A stretch of 64,000 nt of DNA from Prunus persica (taxonomy: Eukaryota > Streptophyta > Magnoliopsida > Rosales > Rosaceae): assembly GCF_000346465.2 (NCBI RefSeq), contig NC_034016.1:22436442-22500441 (forward strand), read 5' to 3'. The translations under genes were made by a program, and so were the position numbers. Positions 48,901 through 59,936 of this stretch are shown one piece after another. The notes beneath the pieces were generated by a model. The model made no database searches. It was not told where the DNA came from and saw nothing but the letters and a program-made list of their open reading frames with translations. Positions within the stretch are counted from its first letter, which is position 1. Each line of letters opens with the position of its first letter.

Positions 48901-50077
48901 CAAACTCTTCTCCTTCCAATATTTGTAAATTGTAATCATTTTTTTTCTTGCATTTGTAAATTGTTTATATTTTCTTCCATATTTATTTATTTCTTGCATA
49001 ATCATTTTATTTCTTGCATTTCTAAATTATTTATATTTTGTTGCATATATATATTTTTTTTTCTTACCCTTGCTCTAGCCTTTTGGGGTGGAACCAAAAA
49101 AAGGAAGGCTGTCACTATTCACGTGAATAGCCCTTGCCTTGCCTTTGCCTTTGCCTTAGTCTTAGCCTTTTAGGATGGACATGCTCTTATTAACCTTTAT
49201 TGTATACTAATGAAGGGGGCTCATTTAATATATCGGCTAGGGCCACCCAAAAGTCAGGGCCGGTGATTGGATGCTTGCTAACTATAATTTGAATTTTTGC
49301 AGGTACTTATTCTAAGGGCTAGCGGAATTATCCTTCCAATGTACATATTAATTCGAACAATCACAGCAATTCAAAACAATGTCCGGCAGCAGTATGGATA
49401 TCATTATCAGGTTACTTTTGTTTTTTTGATTTCTCCCCACATACATTAAACTGAAAAGCCTAGTTAGTAAAATACAGAACGGAAAAGTACAAATAAAATA
49501 CGTAAATATTTTATTCGGCCAAATTTTGGCAAGATACAACTGAAAAGTTCAGAGTTTAGGCCACTATATAATATTTTAATATAATATATTTAATTACAAA
49601 AAAAAGTATCTTTATTCAATAATATGTGGAAAATACATCAATTTTGTTTGTATTATTCAAAATTTTGTAAAAAAAAACACGTATATTAAACGTGAAGAAT
49701 ACACATACGTGTAAAATATGTGTATTGTACGTTTGCTTTTTAAAAAATATGTATTTTACCGAGTCTTTAAGATGTGTATGAAAAACGAAAGTATTATTGA
49801 AAAATGCACAAGCACGTGTATAATACGAATATTAAACGGAAAAATGCTAACTAGGATTAAAAGTTTAACATTTACGTACTTATGTGATGGAAGAAAATGA
49901 TAAAACATGAATGGGTAACCGTTACGTAACAAAGTTGCAGAGTGGCACACTTTAAATTTCTCCTTTTCTGTTTTCTTGTTTTGTTGGGTATATACATAGC
50001 AGGACTCTGATGATGAGACCTCAGACCTGGGAGACAACCAAGAAGAAGTAGAAGAAGATCAACATCATTCAGTTTAA
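45961..50077 (+). CDS. PIT1: RING-CH (MARCH-type) membrane E3 ubiquitin ligase, PIT1-like
   Basis: Seven exons: 45961-46101, 46201-46272, 46754-46821, 47196-47352, 47801-47881, 49303-49410 and 50003-50077, joining to about 233 aa. The RING-CH finger at residues 22-69 has the C4HC3 spacing C22, C25, C40, C42, H50, C53, C66, C69 ([21 protein letters not shown]), split by two introns. It is followed by [11 protein letters not shown], a feature of plant RING-CH proteins, then a Ser-rich linker and two hydrophobic segments ([16 protein letters not shown] and [17 protein letters not shown]), and an acidic tail ending QHHSV. Such proteins ubiquitinate membrane substrates. Arabidopsis PITCHOUN1 (At4g02075) sits between MSH6 and SAR1 homologues there too, which supports the name; the exact substrate is unknown. 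The exon 7 acceptor could shift by three bases. Intron 5 is long because of nested transposons. Confidence 0.87.
47640..47690 (-). mobile_element. Micro-insertion flanked by a 17 bp direct repeat
   Basis: ATGACAATATAGAAGTT occurs at 47640-47656 and 47674-47690, flanking only 17 inserted bases that read CGCCC then A9 on the minus strand. This is the look of an extremely truncated poly(A) retroinsertion with its target-site duplication, in intron 4 of the RING-CH gene. Confidence 0.6.
48001..49265. mobile_element. hAT-like element remnant in intron 5, carrying a nested MITE
   Basis: The left end (GCCGGCCTTGGGGGTGGGC..ATGGCC..CATTTAAGCGGCCCC) is matched by an imperfect inverted right end (complement CCGGCCCTGACTTTTGGGTGGCC..ATTAAATGAGCCCCC). 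No transposase ORF is seen. A PIF/Harbinger-like MITE (48634-49186) is inserted inside. The superfamily is a guess from the GGCCGGCCCTG-type end; no 8 bp duplication could be confirmed. Confidence 0.5.
48634..49186. mobile_element. PIF/Harbinger-like MITE (553 bp), TTA target duplication
   Basis: The left end reads GGCCACCTCCACCGC and the right end is the inverted complement of GAGCATGTCCATCC. TTA flanks both sides (48631-48633 and 49187-49189). The body shares CCTATAAATAC, TTCTCCTTCCAATATTT and the CACTATTCACGTGAATAG block with 44690-45751, so the two are family members, this one internally deleted. Confidence 0.68.
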
Positions 50078-50759
50078 CACACTTATTATTGTACTATTTT
50101 CCATTTTGCAACAGCATATCAATGCTCTCATCTGTCTTTACGTACATTATATATACGAAAAAGAAATATCAATTTTTTCTTCTTCCTTGCATTCATTAAG
50201 ATTCAGGTTGAGCTACATGCGTCCTTTGCACAATCGAATCCCCAAAAAGGAGGAAACCAACCCACCCATCCACCAACCCAATTAGAATAAGAAAAGGTGT
50301 TTAAGTAGGTCGATATTTAGGAACTCAGCAACTGCATATACCCGTTCAGTAGGAGTATGAACGACCAGATCTACCGGCATATAATTCACTTTGAAAACAG
50401 TCAGCCTCAGTTGGTTGGATGCCAATAATAAAGATAAACTTTTACAACTTATGGAAGCAACCAACAAACTTCAAAGCCTCAGTCGAAAATTGGAACCAAT
50501 ACCAACAAATAAAAAAGGAACCAATACATTGACGTCACAACTAATGGAAGAACCAGTCTCCTCGTCCAGACAACAATTTGCCAGATATATAACTTGTAAG
50601 CTTAAGAGTTGGTCAATCCAGCTAGAAAGAAAGTGGCTTCTTAAGTCTTCTGGATAGGCTCAAAATATGTACTACTTTTTTAAGTCACAAATTCTATCAA
50701 ACATGGCTAAGCTTGCACTCCATGACTGTTGGTAAGTAGAAAAAAAATGCATCATCATC
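50078..50759. other. Convergent spacer between the RING-CH and MSH6 3' ends
   Basis: Should contain the two 3' UTRs. The ORF at 50391-50657 shows no recognisable domain. No repeats of note. Confidence 0.55.
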
Positions 50760-53700
50760 TCAACTTTGTTGCTCAAGTATTCTTGCTCTATGCCAAACTT
50801 CAGTTAGGGAGTCAATGTCAATGCTCTTGGCAGACTCATGACTAGTCCATTTTTCCACAGCACTAATCAACCCTTGGATGCAACTTACCATGTTGTCAAC
50901 TGGACTTTGAAAGAAAAAGCTATCTGCCTTCCTGTGTTTACCATATGTAGCCTCGAATTCCCTAGACTTAGCAGCAGCTTTTTGAAGGACGGAAATAGGA
51001 AGTCCTGACGAAAATAATCGTAAGAACTGGAATTTGGCTAATGAATTAAATGAGTAATGCACAAGTTCATCTCAGAGTTTATTTTTCGGAAGCTTGTTTG
51101 ATTCTCATAAAATGGTCCCGGTCATCCACATATTATACTCTACTATATTATACCCTAAACCCATAAATTATTCGTAAATGATATTAGCTGAGGGCAAAGG
51201 TACTTCAGATATAGATAATATACACGTTGATAAAACCAGAGCTGACAGCAAGGTGCCTCAGATCTAGATCATATTTCACAACCAAATGATTGCATTTTGA
51301 CTACTTCTCTACTTCATTCACGACAAATTATTTATAAATGACATTAGCTGAGGGCGAAAGTGCTTCAGACATAGATAATCTACATGTCGAAGAAAACCAC
51401 AGCAGACAGCAAGGTGCCTCAGATGTAGATCATATTTCACAACCAAATTATTTGACTACTGTTTGTTCCAACTTGTGTTACGGACACTAATAAGGAAGCA
51501 GTGAAAGGTAAAGATCCTTACCAGCTAACCGTGCAATGTTGACACCATAGCTTTTAGGGCATGCACCAGGAGTCAGCCTGTAAAGAAATGTAACTTCTTC
51601 CACACCTCCGTCTCCATTTCCAACTTGGCATGCCATATGGCAGAGTGAAACCTATTGGAAAAAACAAAAACAAGAGGCAGCAAATTAAACACAGGTGCAA
51701 TTACAAAAATGAGGCTAATAATAAAAAAACTAGAAGGAAAAACCTCGTACCATTTATGGCAATTGCATACATGATTAGAAACATTCATGATTGGATCACC
51801 AACCATGTCAAAATAATAAATCAACCACCAAAGAAAGAGAAACATACCTCAGGATTGTTCTGATAATCTACAGCTAGTCGATGATAATGGGTAGAAAACA
51901 TTCCTCGACACTGGACCTTGTAGACAAAATGTTCAAGAACAGATTCCCTGCCAGTTGAAAAGGAAACTAAGCACAAACACTGATTTTGTTAAAGGCAAAA
52001 GCATGTACAAATATCTAGCATGACTAGCACTTACGCAATGGCTTGTCCATCTGAAGTCGATGTTCCACGTCCAAGTTCATCCAGTGCCACCAATGAATTA
52101 CGAGTAGAATATGACTACAAAGAATATTGAAATATATGTTTATAACAGTAAAATTCTTAAACCAAAACACCTTCATTGGTCAATTGAAGTTACTCAAAGT
52201 TCTCTAAGAATTTCAGGACTCAGTGTATTGATATACTTGTTTCACTCATGAAAGACATCTCATGGAACAAGATATTGGAATACATTAAGAAGACATGCTA
52301 GATTCATAACCAATATTAGAACTATTAGAACCAGATGAGGAGAAACTCAGAACAATATATTATAACGTCAAATTACTTTGAGCTAGGATGCTCTAGACAT
52401 TAATCTCACCAGCATTGTTGCGGTTTCTGAAAGCTCTGTCAGAAATGTACTTTGGCCTACCATGATATGATCTCTGGCACCCATACGAACAAAGATTCGG
52501 TCAACAGGAGATAGCTCAAAGCTCTCTGCAGGCACATCTGCTCCTAACTGTAGAAGAAACAAAGACGGAAATGACCAAACATTACAAGCCATGAAATACA
52601 ACAAAGAAATTCAGACCATAACAGAAGACAACTTTTTTTTTTGGCCATGATAACAGAAGACTACTTTACCTGCGCTAAAATCGCAGCCAAGCAAACTTGG
52701 CGAAGAAGAGTTGACTTTCCACCCATGTTTGGACCAGTGAGAAGGATAAAGCTCGCATGGCCAGAACCTCCAATAGTAATGTCATTGGAGACAAATGTAC
52801 CTTTCCCTAAAGAATCACTTTTAAGAACCGGATGTCCCAAACTTTTTGCAGAGAAGTGGGGTACCTCATTAGTACATGATGAACTCATGATAACTGGCCG
52901 ACAAGACGGTCCTTCAAAATAATCACTTGCTATTGCTAGACTGATTAAAACATCCAATTCTACAACATGAGGGTTCAATGTCAGTCGTGAACATAAAATA
53001 GACACTAAGTAGCTTAGATTCATGGAAGTGTTTTTAGAAATAAGATAAAGGAATTTTTAAGCCCAAAGGTTTGAAATGTAACTAGAGTTAAATTTGGTTG
53101 AAGACCCACACTTGATTCAATCAAACACTGCCACATAATTTGGTGAATAGATTTAGTATCCCTAGCAGTACTCATATCCATATAGAAATTCAGATATATG
53201 TGTAATTATGGAGAGTTCTCTTATCCTATATAACATAGACGAACACACTTATTAAAAGAAAAGAAAAAGTTAATGTAAAGCCATGTTCCAATCCACACAC
53301 GGAGTTTGACCAAAAAAGATTAGAAAGATATCCAATGCAGAGGAATAAAGAACGCATACCTGCAGTCACAGAGACCAATTGTCTCCATTTAAGATGATGC
53401 TCGCAGAATTGTCCAATTAACCTATGCAGAATGCTTTTTAGTGAGGACTCTTTACCAGTTTCAGCTTCCGATAGCTCTGTCAATGATTTCTTAATATTTG
53501 GTGTCCAGTATCTGAAGATACCCTGCATGTTTAAGGTTGAAACACAAGGAAGATGTGACCATGAAAGCTACTTGATTCACTATTCCACACCTTTTTCTAA
53601 TTACCTTTTTTGATGAACATAACTCATAATCTCGAGGAATACTCCCACGCAGACTTTCTGGCACTTCCAACAGGTAAGAATCTTTTCCAACAGTGGCATA

Positions 53701-56700
53701 AGTGATCTGTAACAGACCAACAGAAGACAAACGGGATTTTGTTAACCTTATTTGTAGAAGGGCACCACTAAGAAATCAAAATACCAATGTGTCTTCTGTA
53801 GAAATTCTTACCGATTTATTTCCGAGTAATCTTCTCTGTTCTTGGAGGTATTTTGTTAAATGTGATTCTATCTCCTTTACTTTTTCACAGGAAGAGTCAT
53901 ATTCAATATCAACTCCTTCATGAGGTATTATACGACCTGAACTATTGGCTTGTACCCAATCAAAGGCATCCTTAAAATGTTTTAAAATTGAGTTGACATC
54001 AGGAAGACCTTGACCTGCAAAACAATGACAATCAGATGCCAAGATTTTTAAAACAATGAAAAGATACATGCACATGCCAAAACCAATTTATAAGATGAAA
54101 AAAAAGATCTTTTGAAATGATAGAAATACAAACACAAAAATCAAATAATACCCGGTGTAAGCAAATGATGAAGTTGTCTAGATTCAACATGCTCCAAGAT
54201 GACTCCAAGAGAACAACATATCTGAACCATTAGTTCACAACCGTGCAAAGCTGAAATAAACTCCTGAAGCTGTTTTTTAGCAGCATCCTCGTATAAAACA
54301 ACCTTATTAGCATTCCTCCCGCAAGCTTTACTGCATTCAGTCACATTCAGTTACTGTAAATCATTCTCTGGAGCCATCGGTAAGTTCCCTATAAGCATAA
54401 GTTTACTACAGTGATAATAAAATCAACTGGTTATTCCAAGCTTACCTACTAGAGAAGACACGTGCAAGCAACCGCTCCATGTCTGGAAGCCTAGTCATTG
54501 CTTTTCGAAATTCAAGTGCATAAGGAAGATTAACTCCCTAGAAAGAAGCATACATTAGAACATTTGTATGCCAGATAGGCCCAAGTGCTCAATGTCCAGT
54601 TCAAGTCATCTAGATACTGTATACACTAAAGATTCGGATTTTAAGTGAAAAAGAAGAATTGGAAGTAACAATGCCCACATAATATTTACCTGAAGACTTG
54701 CAACAGCATCCTGGCGTTCCTTTATCAACTCTACATGATATAGAGGTCTTGCAAGCCATGTTTTAAGCAATCGCTTCCCAAATCCGGTAACACAGTGGTT
54801 CAATTGTGCATATATTGTCCTTCAAGAGTAATAAATTACCTATGAATTTAGATTAGAATGAGAAAAATTAAAGACATGTTTAAGATAATTTAAAGAAGGT
54901 TACCCTGAAGAGTCTCCATTTCTGCTGTTCTCAAAAATCTCAAGGTTCTCCAGGGCAGCTGAGTCAAGAACCATGTATGGTTTGGATACAATATCACCAA
55001 AACCAGAACTTGGAAGTAACTCGAATTTTGCAAATCGGAGTAATGTCTCATCCAGAAAAGCCTGCTTTAAATAAAAAAGAACGCCTCCAAGAGCTGAAAG
55101 TGCACAGATGCCATTCTCACCTGTTCTCATAAGCTCTGACAACACATCTGGCAGGCAGCCCAAGTCATCTTCTTCCAAATGAGAATCATCGGAATGTAAG
55201 TTGGATGTCTTTGGAGAACCAGAAACCAATTGATCAACGGTGCACCTGTAGATACGTCTAATTTCCTGAGCAGTTCTCTCAGCATCCCAGAATTCTAAAA
55301 GTGGGACTAACTCATTGACTAGTGGACTTCTTGTATGTCTTAGCAGTACTTTCTCTGTTTCAGGACCAAGTAGTTTTACAGGTTTTATAATTTCCACGGG
55401 CCTCAGCTCGGACAAGAGACAAGACAAGGCACTGCACTCTAAATCATCTCCAAACTGTTAAAGGGAAAACAATACTAGTAAAAAACACATCCATACATAA
55501 CATTTAGTTCAGTAAAGCAATACTAGTAAAAAACAGAGACATACATAACATTTGATTCACTAAGGCACTACATAACATAGCATGAAAAAACTTGTTTGTT
55601 GTGAAATGGAAATTAGGAGTAACAATGTCACAACTTGCACTGCTGATCATATATGTCCTCAAACAGTCAAAATTTAATGGAAATGTAAACAGCCACTGAT
55701 TCCAGCAGGCACCAGAAACTCACGCCATCCAGACCTTTTACGTTCATAATAGGGCACACAATTTCACCAACTATGCTTAGCAGTTACAATGAACCCCCTC
55801 TGCCCTCCCTCTCCTCACTGCTTTGATGAGTGATGAATCCCACCCAGTTCGTGGAACTGTATGCTTTATGTGTGCATATACGTCTGTACAATTATGGGAA
55901 CGAAAACTATGAGAAAAGGATGAACAAGATGTTCTACCAGACTCACACCTGCCCAAGAATGACGCGGCTGGTAGCAACATCAACTACACAAACCCCAAAA
56001 ATCCGCTCTGTATTTTGGTTTGCCACATTCTGAGAGTTTTCAGTCACTGCCATTAGATAAGAAGCATCAGGGTTTGCTGACAGCATCTCTCCCTCAGTTA
56101 GAGTTCCTTTTGTAACCACTGCACATATTTCACGTTTCACAACCTATAGACAAAGGTGAAGTCAGAAGTTCATAGTACCTTTTATGAGTAGCTTCAGAAT
56201 GGATATGAAATTACAAAGTGCAGTGCTAAGAATTAAAATATTGGATATCATATAAATCAGATGACAAACATTCAAGTATATATATTGACAGGTCAAACGA
56301 GCATACCTTATCTTTAGAGCCATCCTCTTTGCGACGAAGCTCCATCTGTTCAGGTGTTTCTGTCTGCTCTATAACAAGAACTCGATACCCCTGCTCAGTT
56401 AAGGCAGATTAAATTAATCTCCCCCCCCCCGATTAAGAAATATACTTGTAATAGATATTAGATGTTTAATTTCAACGAATTAGAGTAAAAAAAGATATCT
56501 TCAGAGAAAATGACAAGAATAAAGCCAACCTTCCTAGCCAGTTTCTCCACATTCATTGAGAAATTCTTCTCTGGGAATCCACAGTGGGGTTGTTCACCCT
56601 AATATTAGTCAAAGAAAAGGGTTTAGGGTTTTTAGGAAACACAATGGATGTAGCCAAAGTAATGCTGCTAAAAAATATCAGAAAATTTCAAATTCAGAAG

Positions 56701-59433
56701 AGAACAGCTTGTATTTTTTGTTTTCTTCTTTTGACCTATAAAATGAATTTTATCCAACCATTATACAGTCAAGATAAAATGAGAAAAGAAAGAAAGTGTT
56801 AAGTGCTCACACACAACGGCCAACACCAAGACAGAATTTGAAGATAGATTACCTTCATATATTGCAGACCAAGTTCTTTTGCTCCTATGTGTGCATCCAT
56901 TTCAAAAAGTTCATAAAATTTGCCCATCTGCTCAATCAAAAATCAAATATCACTTGACTGCAGTAATGACCCTGAAAGTTTGTGTGGCATTATATAACAT
57001 ATATATATTTTTAATCCAAATTATATATATAACATTACTTGGCTACTGTAAAGGATGAACATACCTTGAAAAAGAGAACTTTGTCCATGTGCTTTGACTT
57101 AAACTCCCACCATTGTCTCTGAATATTAACACATGACTAGATTAATAGTGTTCATGATGGTAAAGTGCCTCCAAACCCAATAGGCCACTTATCTATCCAA
57201 AAGCAATTACCTGGCCACCTGATAAACTCTTTAAGAAATCAGGAGGTAAGTAAAGAGTTCTTGGATCATAATTTGCATCTCCAGGAAATCTTTTTTTGGC
57301 ATCCCTACGCACTCTGTTTCCAGACCAAAGCAGTTGAGCAAAACATTTATGAAATTGGGATTCCACGTAAACATTTTCTAAATGCCTCCCAAAAAAGAGC
57401 AATAAATTCAGATCTGCGCATACTAATGTAGTAAAAGTTCTCCTTTCATCAATAGTCATAGGCAAAACAGAGATACAGTGACTGACTAATGTTGTCAGCA
57501 TAGAATTATATATTTTTTGAATTGAAACGAAATTTATTGAAAGAAACAAAAAGGAACACACAAGTGGATAAGGCATCCACAAGCCAAACGAACAACAAAA
57601 ACAGACTAAAAAAACAAAGACACCAGCCAAACTACACAGAGACTGCTATACCAGAAAGACCCAAAGAAAATAAGATGCAGAAAAACACTTCACATCACAG
57701 CAGCAGCCATATCCCTCAGTATTGTGGAGTACGAATAGTCTTTGAAATCTGAAGTGACATAAGCCCATAGGGCATCAGCATAGAATTATATGTGGGCTGT
57801 AGCCATACAACAGGTTTAAAATGTAAAACTAACAACTTAAAATGGCAATTACCAGATTGCCATTAGACATAGCAATTACCAGTAGCTTGTTTGCAACTGC
57901 CAAATAAAACAGGCACAAAGTGGGGTGGTCCTAGAAACACCATAGCGAATAAGTACAGAAACTTACTCCCCCAGGAAGTGCAACTTCTCAGCTTCACGAA
58001 CGATAAACCTTGCTGAGGCATCACCAGATACAACAGTATTCATACCATTAGCCACCTTCATGCCTGCCATTAAGCAGGCTCAAATTCAGTATGGCATAAA
58101 ACATATACCACAATAAAGACCCTACCTTTCGGTATCAATAGTTACACCATTGATTGGAAGTAGAAATAACCAAATCAAGGTAAGTTAACTTGAGTATCCA
58201 TTGGCTGGCATGGCAATAAGAAACTAAATGCAGAAAGACACAAAGTTTTTCAATAAAATACCATGCAATTCACATATAGCTTGACAACCTATTTTTTAAA
58301 CTTGTATAAATCTAACCATTAACACTTATTAAGTCATACAGGATAGAATAGCTCTAGTTTGGCTTGCATTTTCTAAAATCAGGTAAATCCACTTCTAAAC
58401 TGCTGCCATTCTTTAGAAATGCCATTTCTATGGCATTTCTAAAACAGGCATAGAAATGGCATTTCTAAAACAGGCATAGAAATACACATACATGGAAAAT
58501 GATTAGATAAATAAAAAGAGGCACAAGAAAGCCCCTTCGAAATGTAATTATTTTTATAAACAAAATCACCATCAACCCCGCCATGCATTTGAAATTTGAA
58601 TATGATTTTCTCAGTATGGCACATTTCTTATCTCCAAACAAAATCAACAAATAAAGGGAAACATAGGGCACACACTTAAAATCCCAGTACTTACTCTCAA
58701 CATTAGGGGTAGGCTCCATCACATCTTTATCACACTTGGTCTTCTTAGCAGACCCCAAATTCCCTCCACCTTTCAGCTTTCGTTTACTCCTCAAGCCTCG
58801 CTTTCCTTTGTTCGTGCTTGTTGTGGGCACTTCATCATCTTCCTCATCCTCCAATTCCATAAGCTCCTCTTCCTCCTCAGCAACTAGGTCTTTGTCCCCA
58901 CTCTTCCCCCAGTCCTCGTCGCTGGAATCATCGTCAGCAACATCATTGCTGCCTTCCTTATCCTCATCCTCCATAACCACATGCCCATCCACAACGACCT
59001 CGTTGGAAGTCGACAAAGGGCCTCGCCTCAAACGTTTCAAGGTCTTGACGGTTTCCTGGACCCATTCGATCTTCTCCTCTCCCAAATCCAACAACTCTTC
59101 TTCAGCATCATCGTACTGAACTAAATGTTTACCATTATCCTTACTGAACAACTTCACATAACCTTCGTACCAGATATTATCCAACGGCCAGTAAACCCTG
59201 ATCCTCTTGCCGACAACCTCTTGGCCATGGGATTTCTTGGGCTTGGGCTTGGACTGGAGAGGCGAAGGAGTGGTGTGGCTAGGGCTGGGACCGGGGCAAG
59301 GGTTAGGGTTTTGAGTTTGTTTGGATTTGGAAGAAATGGGGGATGGGGAAGAAGTGGTTTTGGAGAAGAATGAAGTGATTTGGCGCTGTTGGTTGATCAA
59401 TGGAGAATGGCCGTTGCTCCGACGACGCGACAT
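50760..59433 (-). CDS. MSH6: DNA mismatch repair protein MSH6 (21 exons)
   Basis: MSH6 pairs with MSH2 (MutS-alpha) to recognise base mismatches. Minus-strand exons: 58695-59433, 57967-58063, 57211-57313, 57065-57118, 56853-56927, 56530-56598, 56307-56390, 55949-56143, 54904-55454, 54690-54819, 54446-54537, 54152-54330, 53812-54014, 53605-53706, 53360-53522, 52670-52959, 52410-52547, 52035-52114, 51848-51947, 51522-51651 and 50760-51004. All are GT..AG and in frame, giving 1272 aa. The N-terminus has a PCNA-binding PIP box QRQITSFF (16-23) and a Tudor-like domain ([20 protein letters not shown], about 73-125), which marks MSH6 rather than MSH7. The mismatch wedge Phe-x-Glu is in GKFYELFE (F335, E337). 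The ATPase shows Walker [10 protein letters not shown] (1021-1029), Walker B LVALDE (D1100-E1101) and GRGTSTSDG. Everything needed for activity looks intact. Introns 2 and 16 carry retro-insertions. It diverges from the PPR gene over 503 bp. Confidence 0.95.
52618..52661 (-). mobile_element. Micro-insertion with 12 bp direct repeat in MSH6 intron 16
   Basis: ATAACAGAAGAC occurs at 52618-52629 and 52650-52661. The 20 bases between read CATGGCC then A10-11 on the minus strand. The right repeat lies eight bases inside the splice donor of exon 16. Same style as 47640-47690. Confidence 0.55.
57496..57791 (-). mobile_element. Non-LTR retroelement fragment (LINE-like 3' end) with 17 bp target duplication
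   Basis: The exact 17-mer TCAGCATAGAATTATAT flanks the insert at 57496-57512 and 57775-57791. The 262 bp between (57513-57774) end, on the minus strand, in TTCAATAAATTTCG then an A-rich tail next to the repeat. That orientation, tail and long target duplication fit a 5'-truncated LINE (or SINE) copied into MSH6 intron 2. No reverse-transcriptase domain is included. Confidence 0.8.
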
Positions 59434-59936
59434 TGCCTGCTATGTGTGTGATGATTGTGTTAATTAGTAGTTCTGCCACTCACGGCGAATGCGGGTTACA
59501 GAGAGAGAGGAACTTAAAACTGATGCACGTGGACTGTGGGCGAAGAGGGTTTCGATTCTCAAGTAAAAGAGAGGAATGTTTCATGTAGCGGGAAATAACC
59601 GAAAATGGCCGGGAGGGAAGCTGCTGTTTGGCGGGAAACCCTACCTCTCTCTCAGACTCTGTCTCAGTCTCCCTCCATCCATCATTTTTATTTTTATTTT
59701 TTTTCATTTTGTTGGCCTGATTGGGCCGGCCTGCGATAGAATTGGGCCCAACAATGTGCAAGTTACGTTGTCAGTCAGGGGCTACAAGTTTCATCTTTGA
59801 ATCTTTTGATACTGGATAGATAGAACTTGCTTGAAGTTGATTTCTCTCTCTCTCTCTCGCTCTCTCTAATCTCGATCTACCAGACAGACTACCAGAACCA
59901 GAGGCCTCAACTCAAGCGTCCTTTCATGGCTGCCCA
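59434..59936. promoter_or_regulatory. Compact divergent promoter of MSH6 and the PPR gene
   Basis: Only 503 bp separate the two start codons, so both core promoters and leaders must fit here. It contains a CT-rich run at 59662-59685 and (CT)n at 59843-59866, and GC-richer blocks typical of housekeeping promoters. I see no clear TATA box. Confidence 0.6.
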
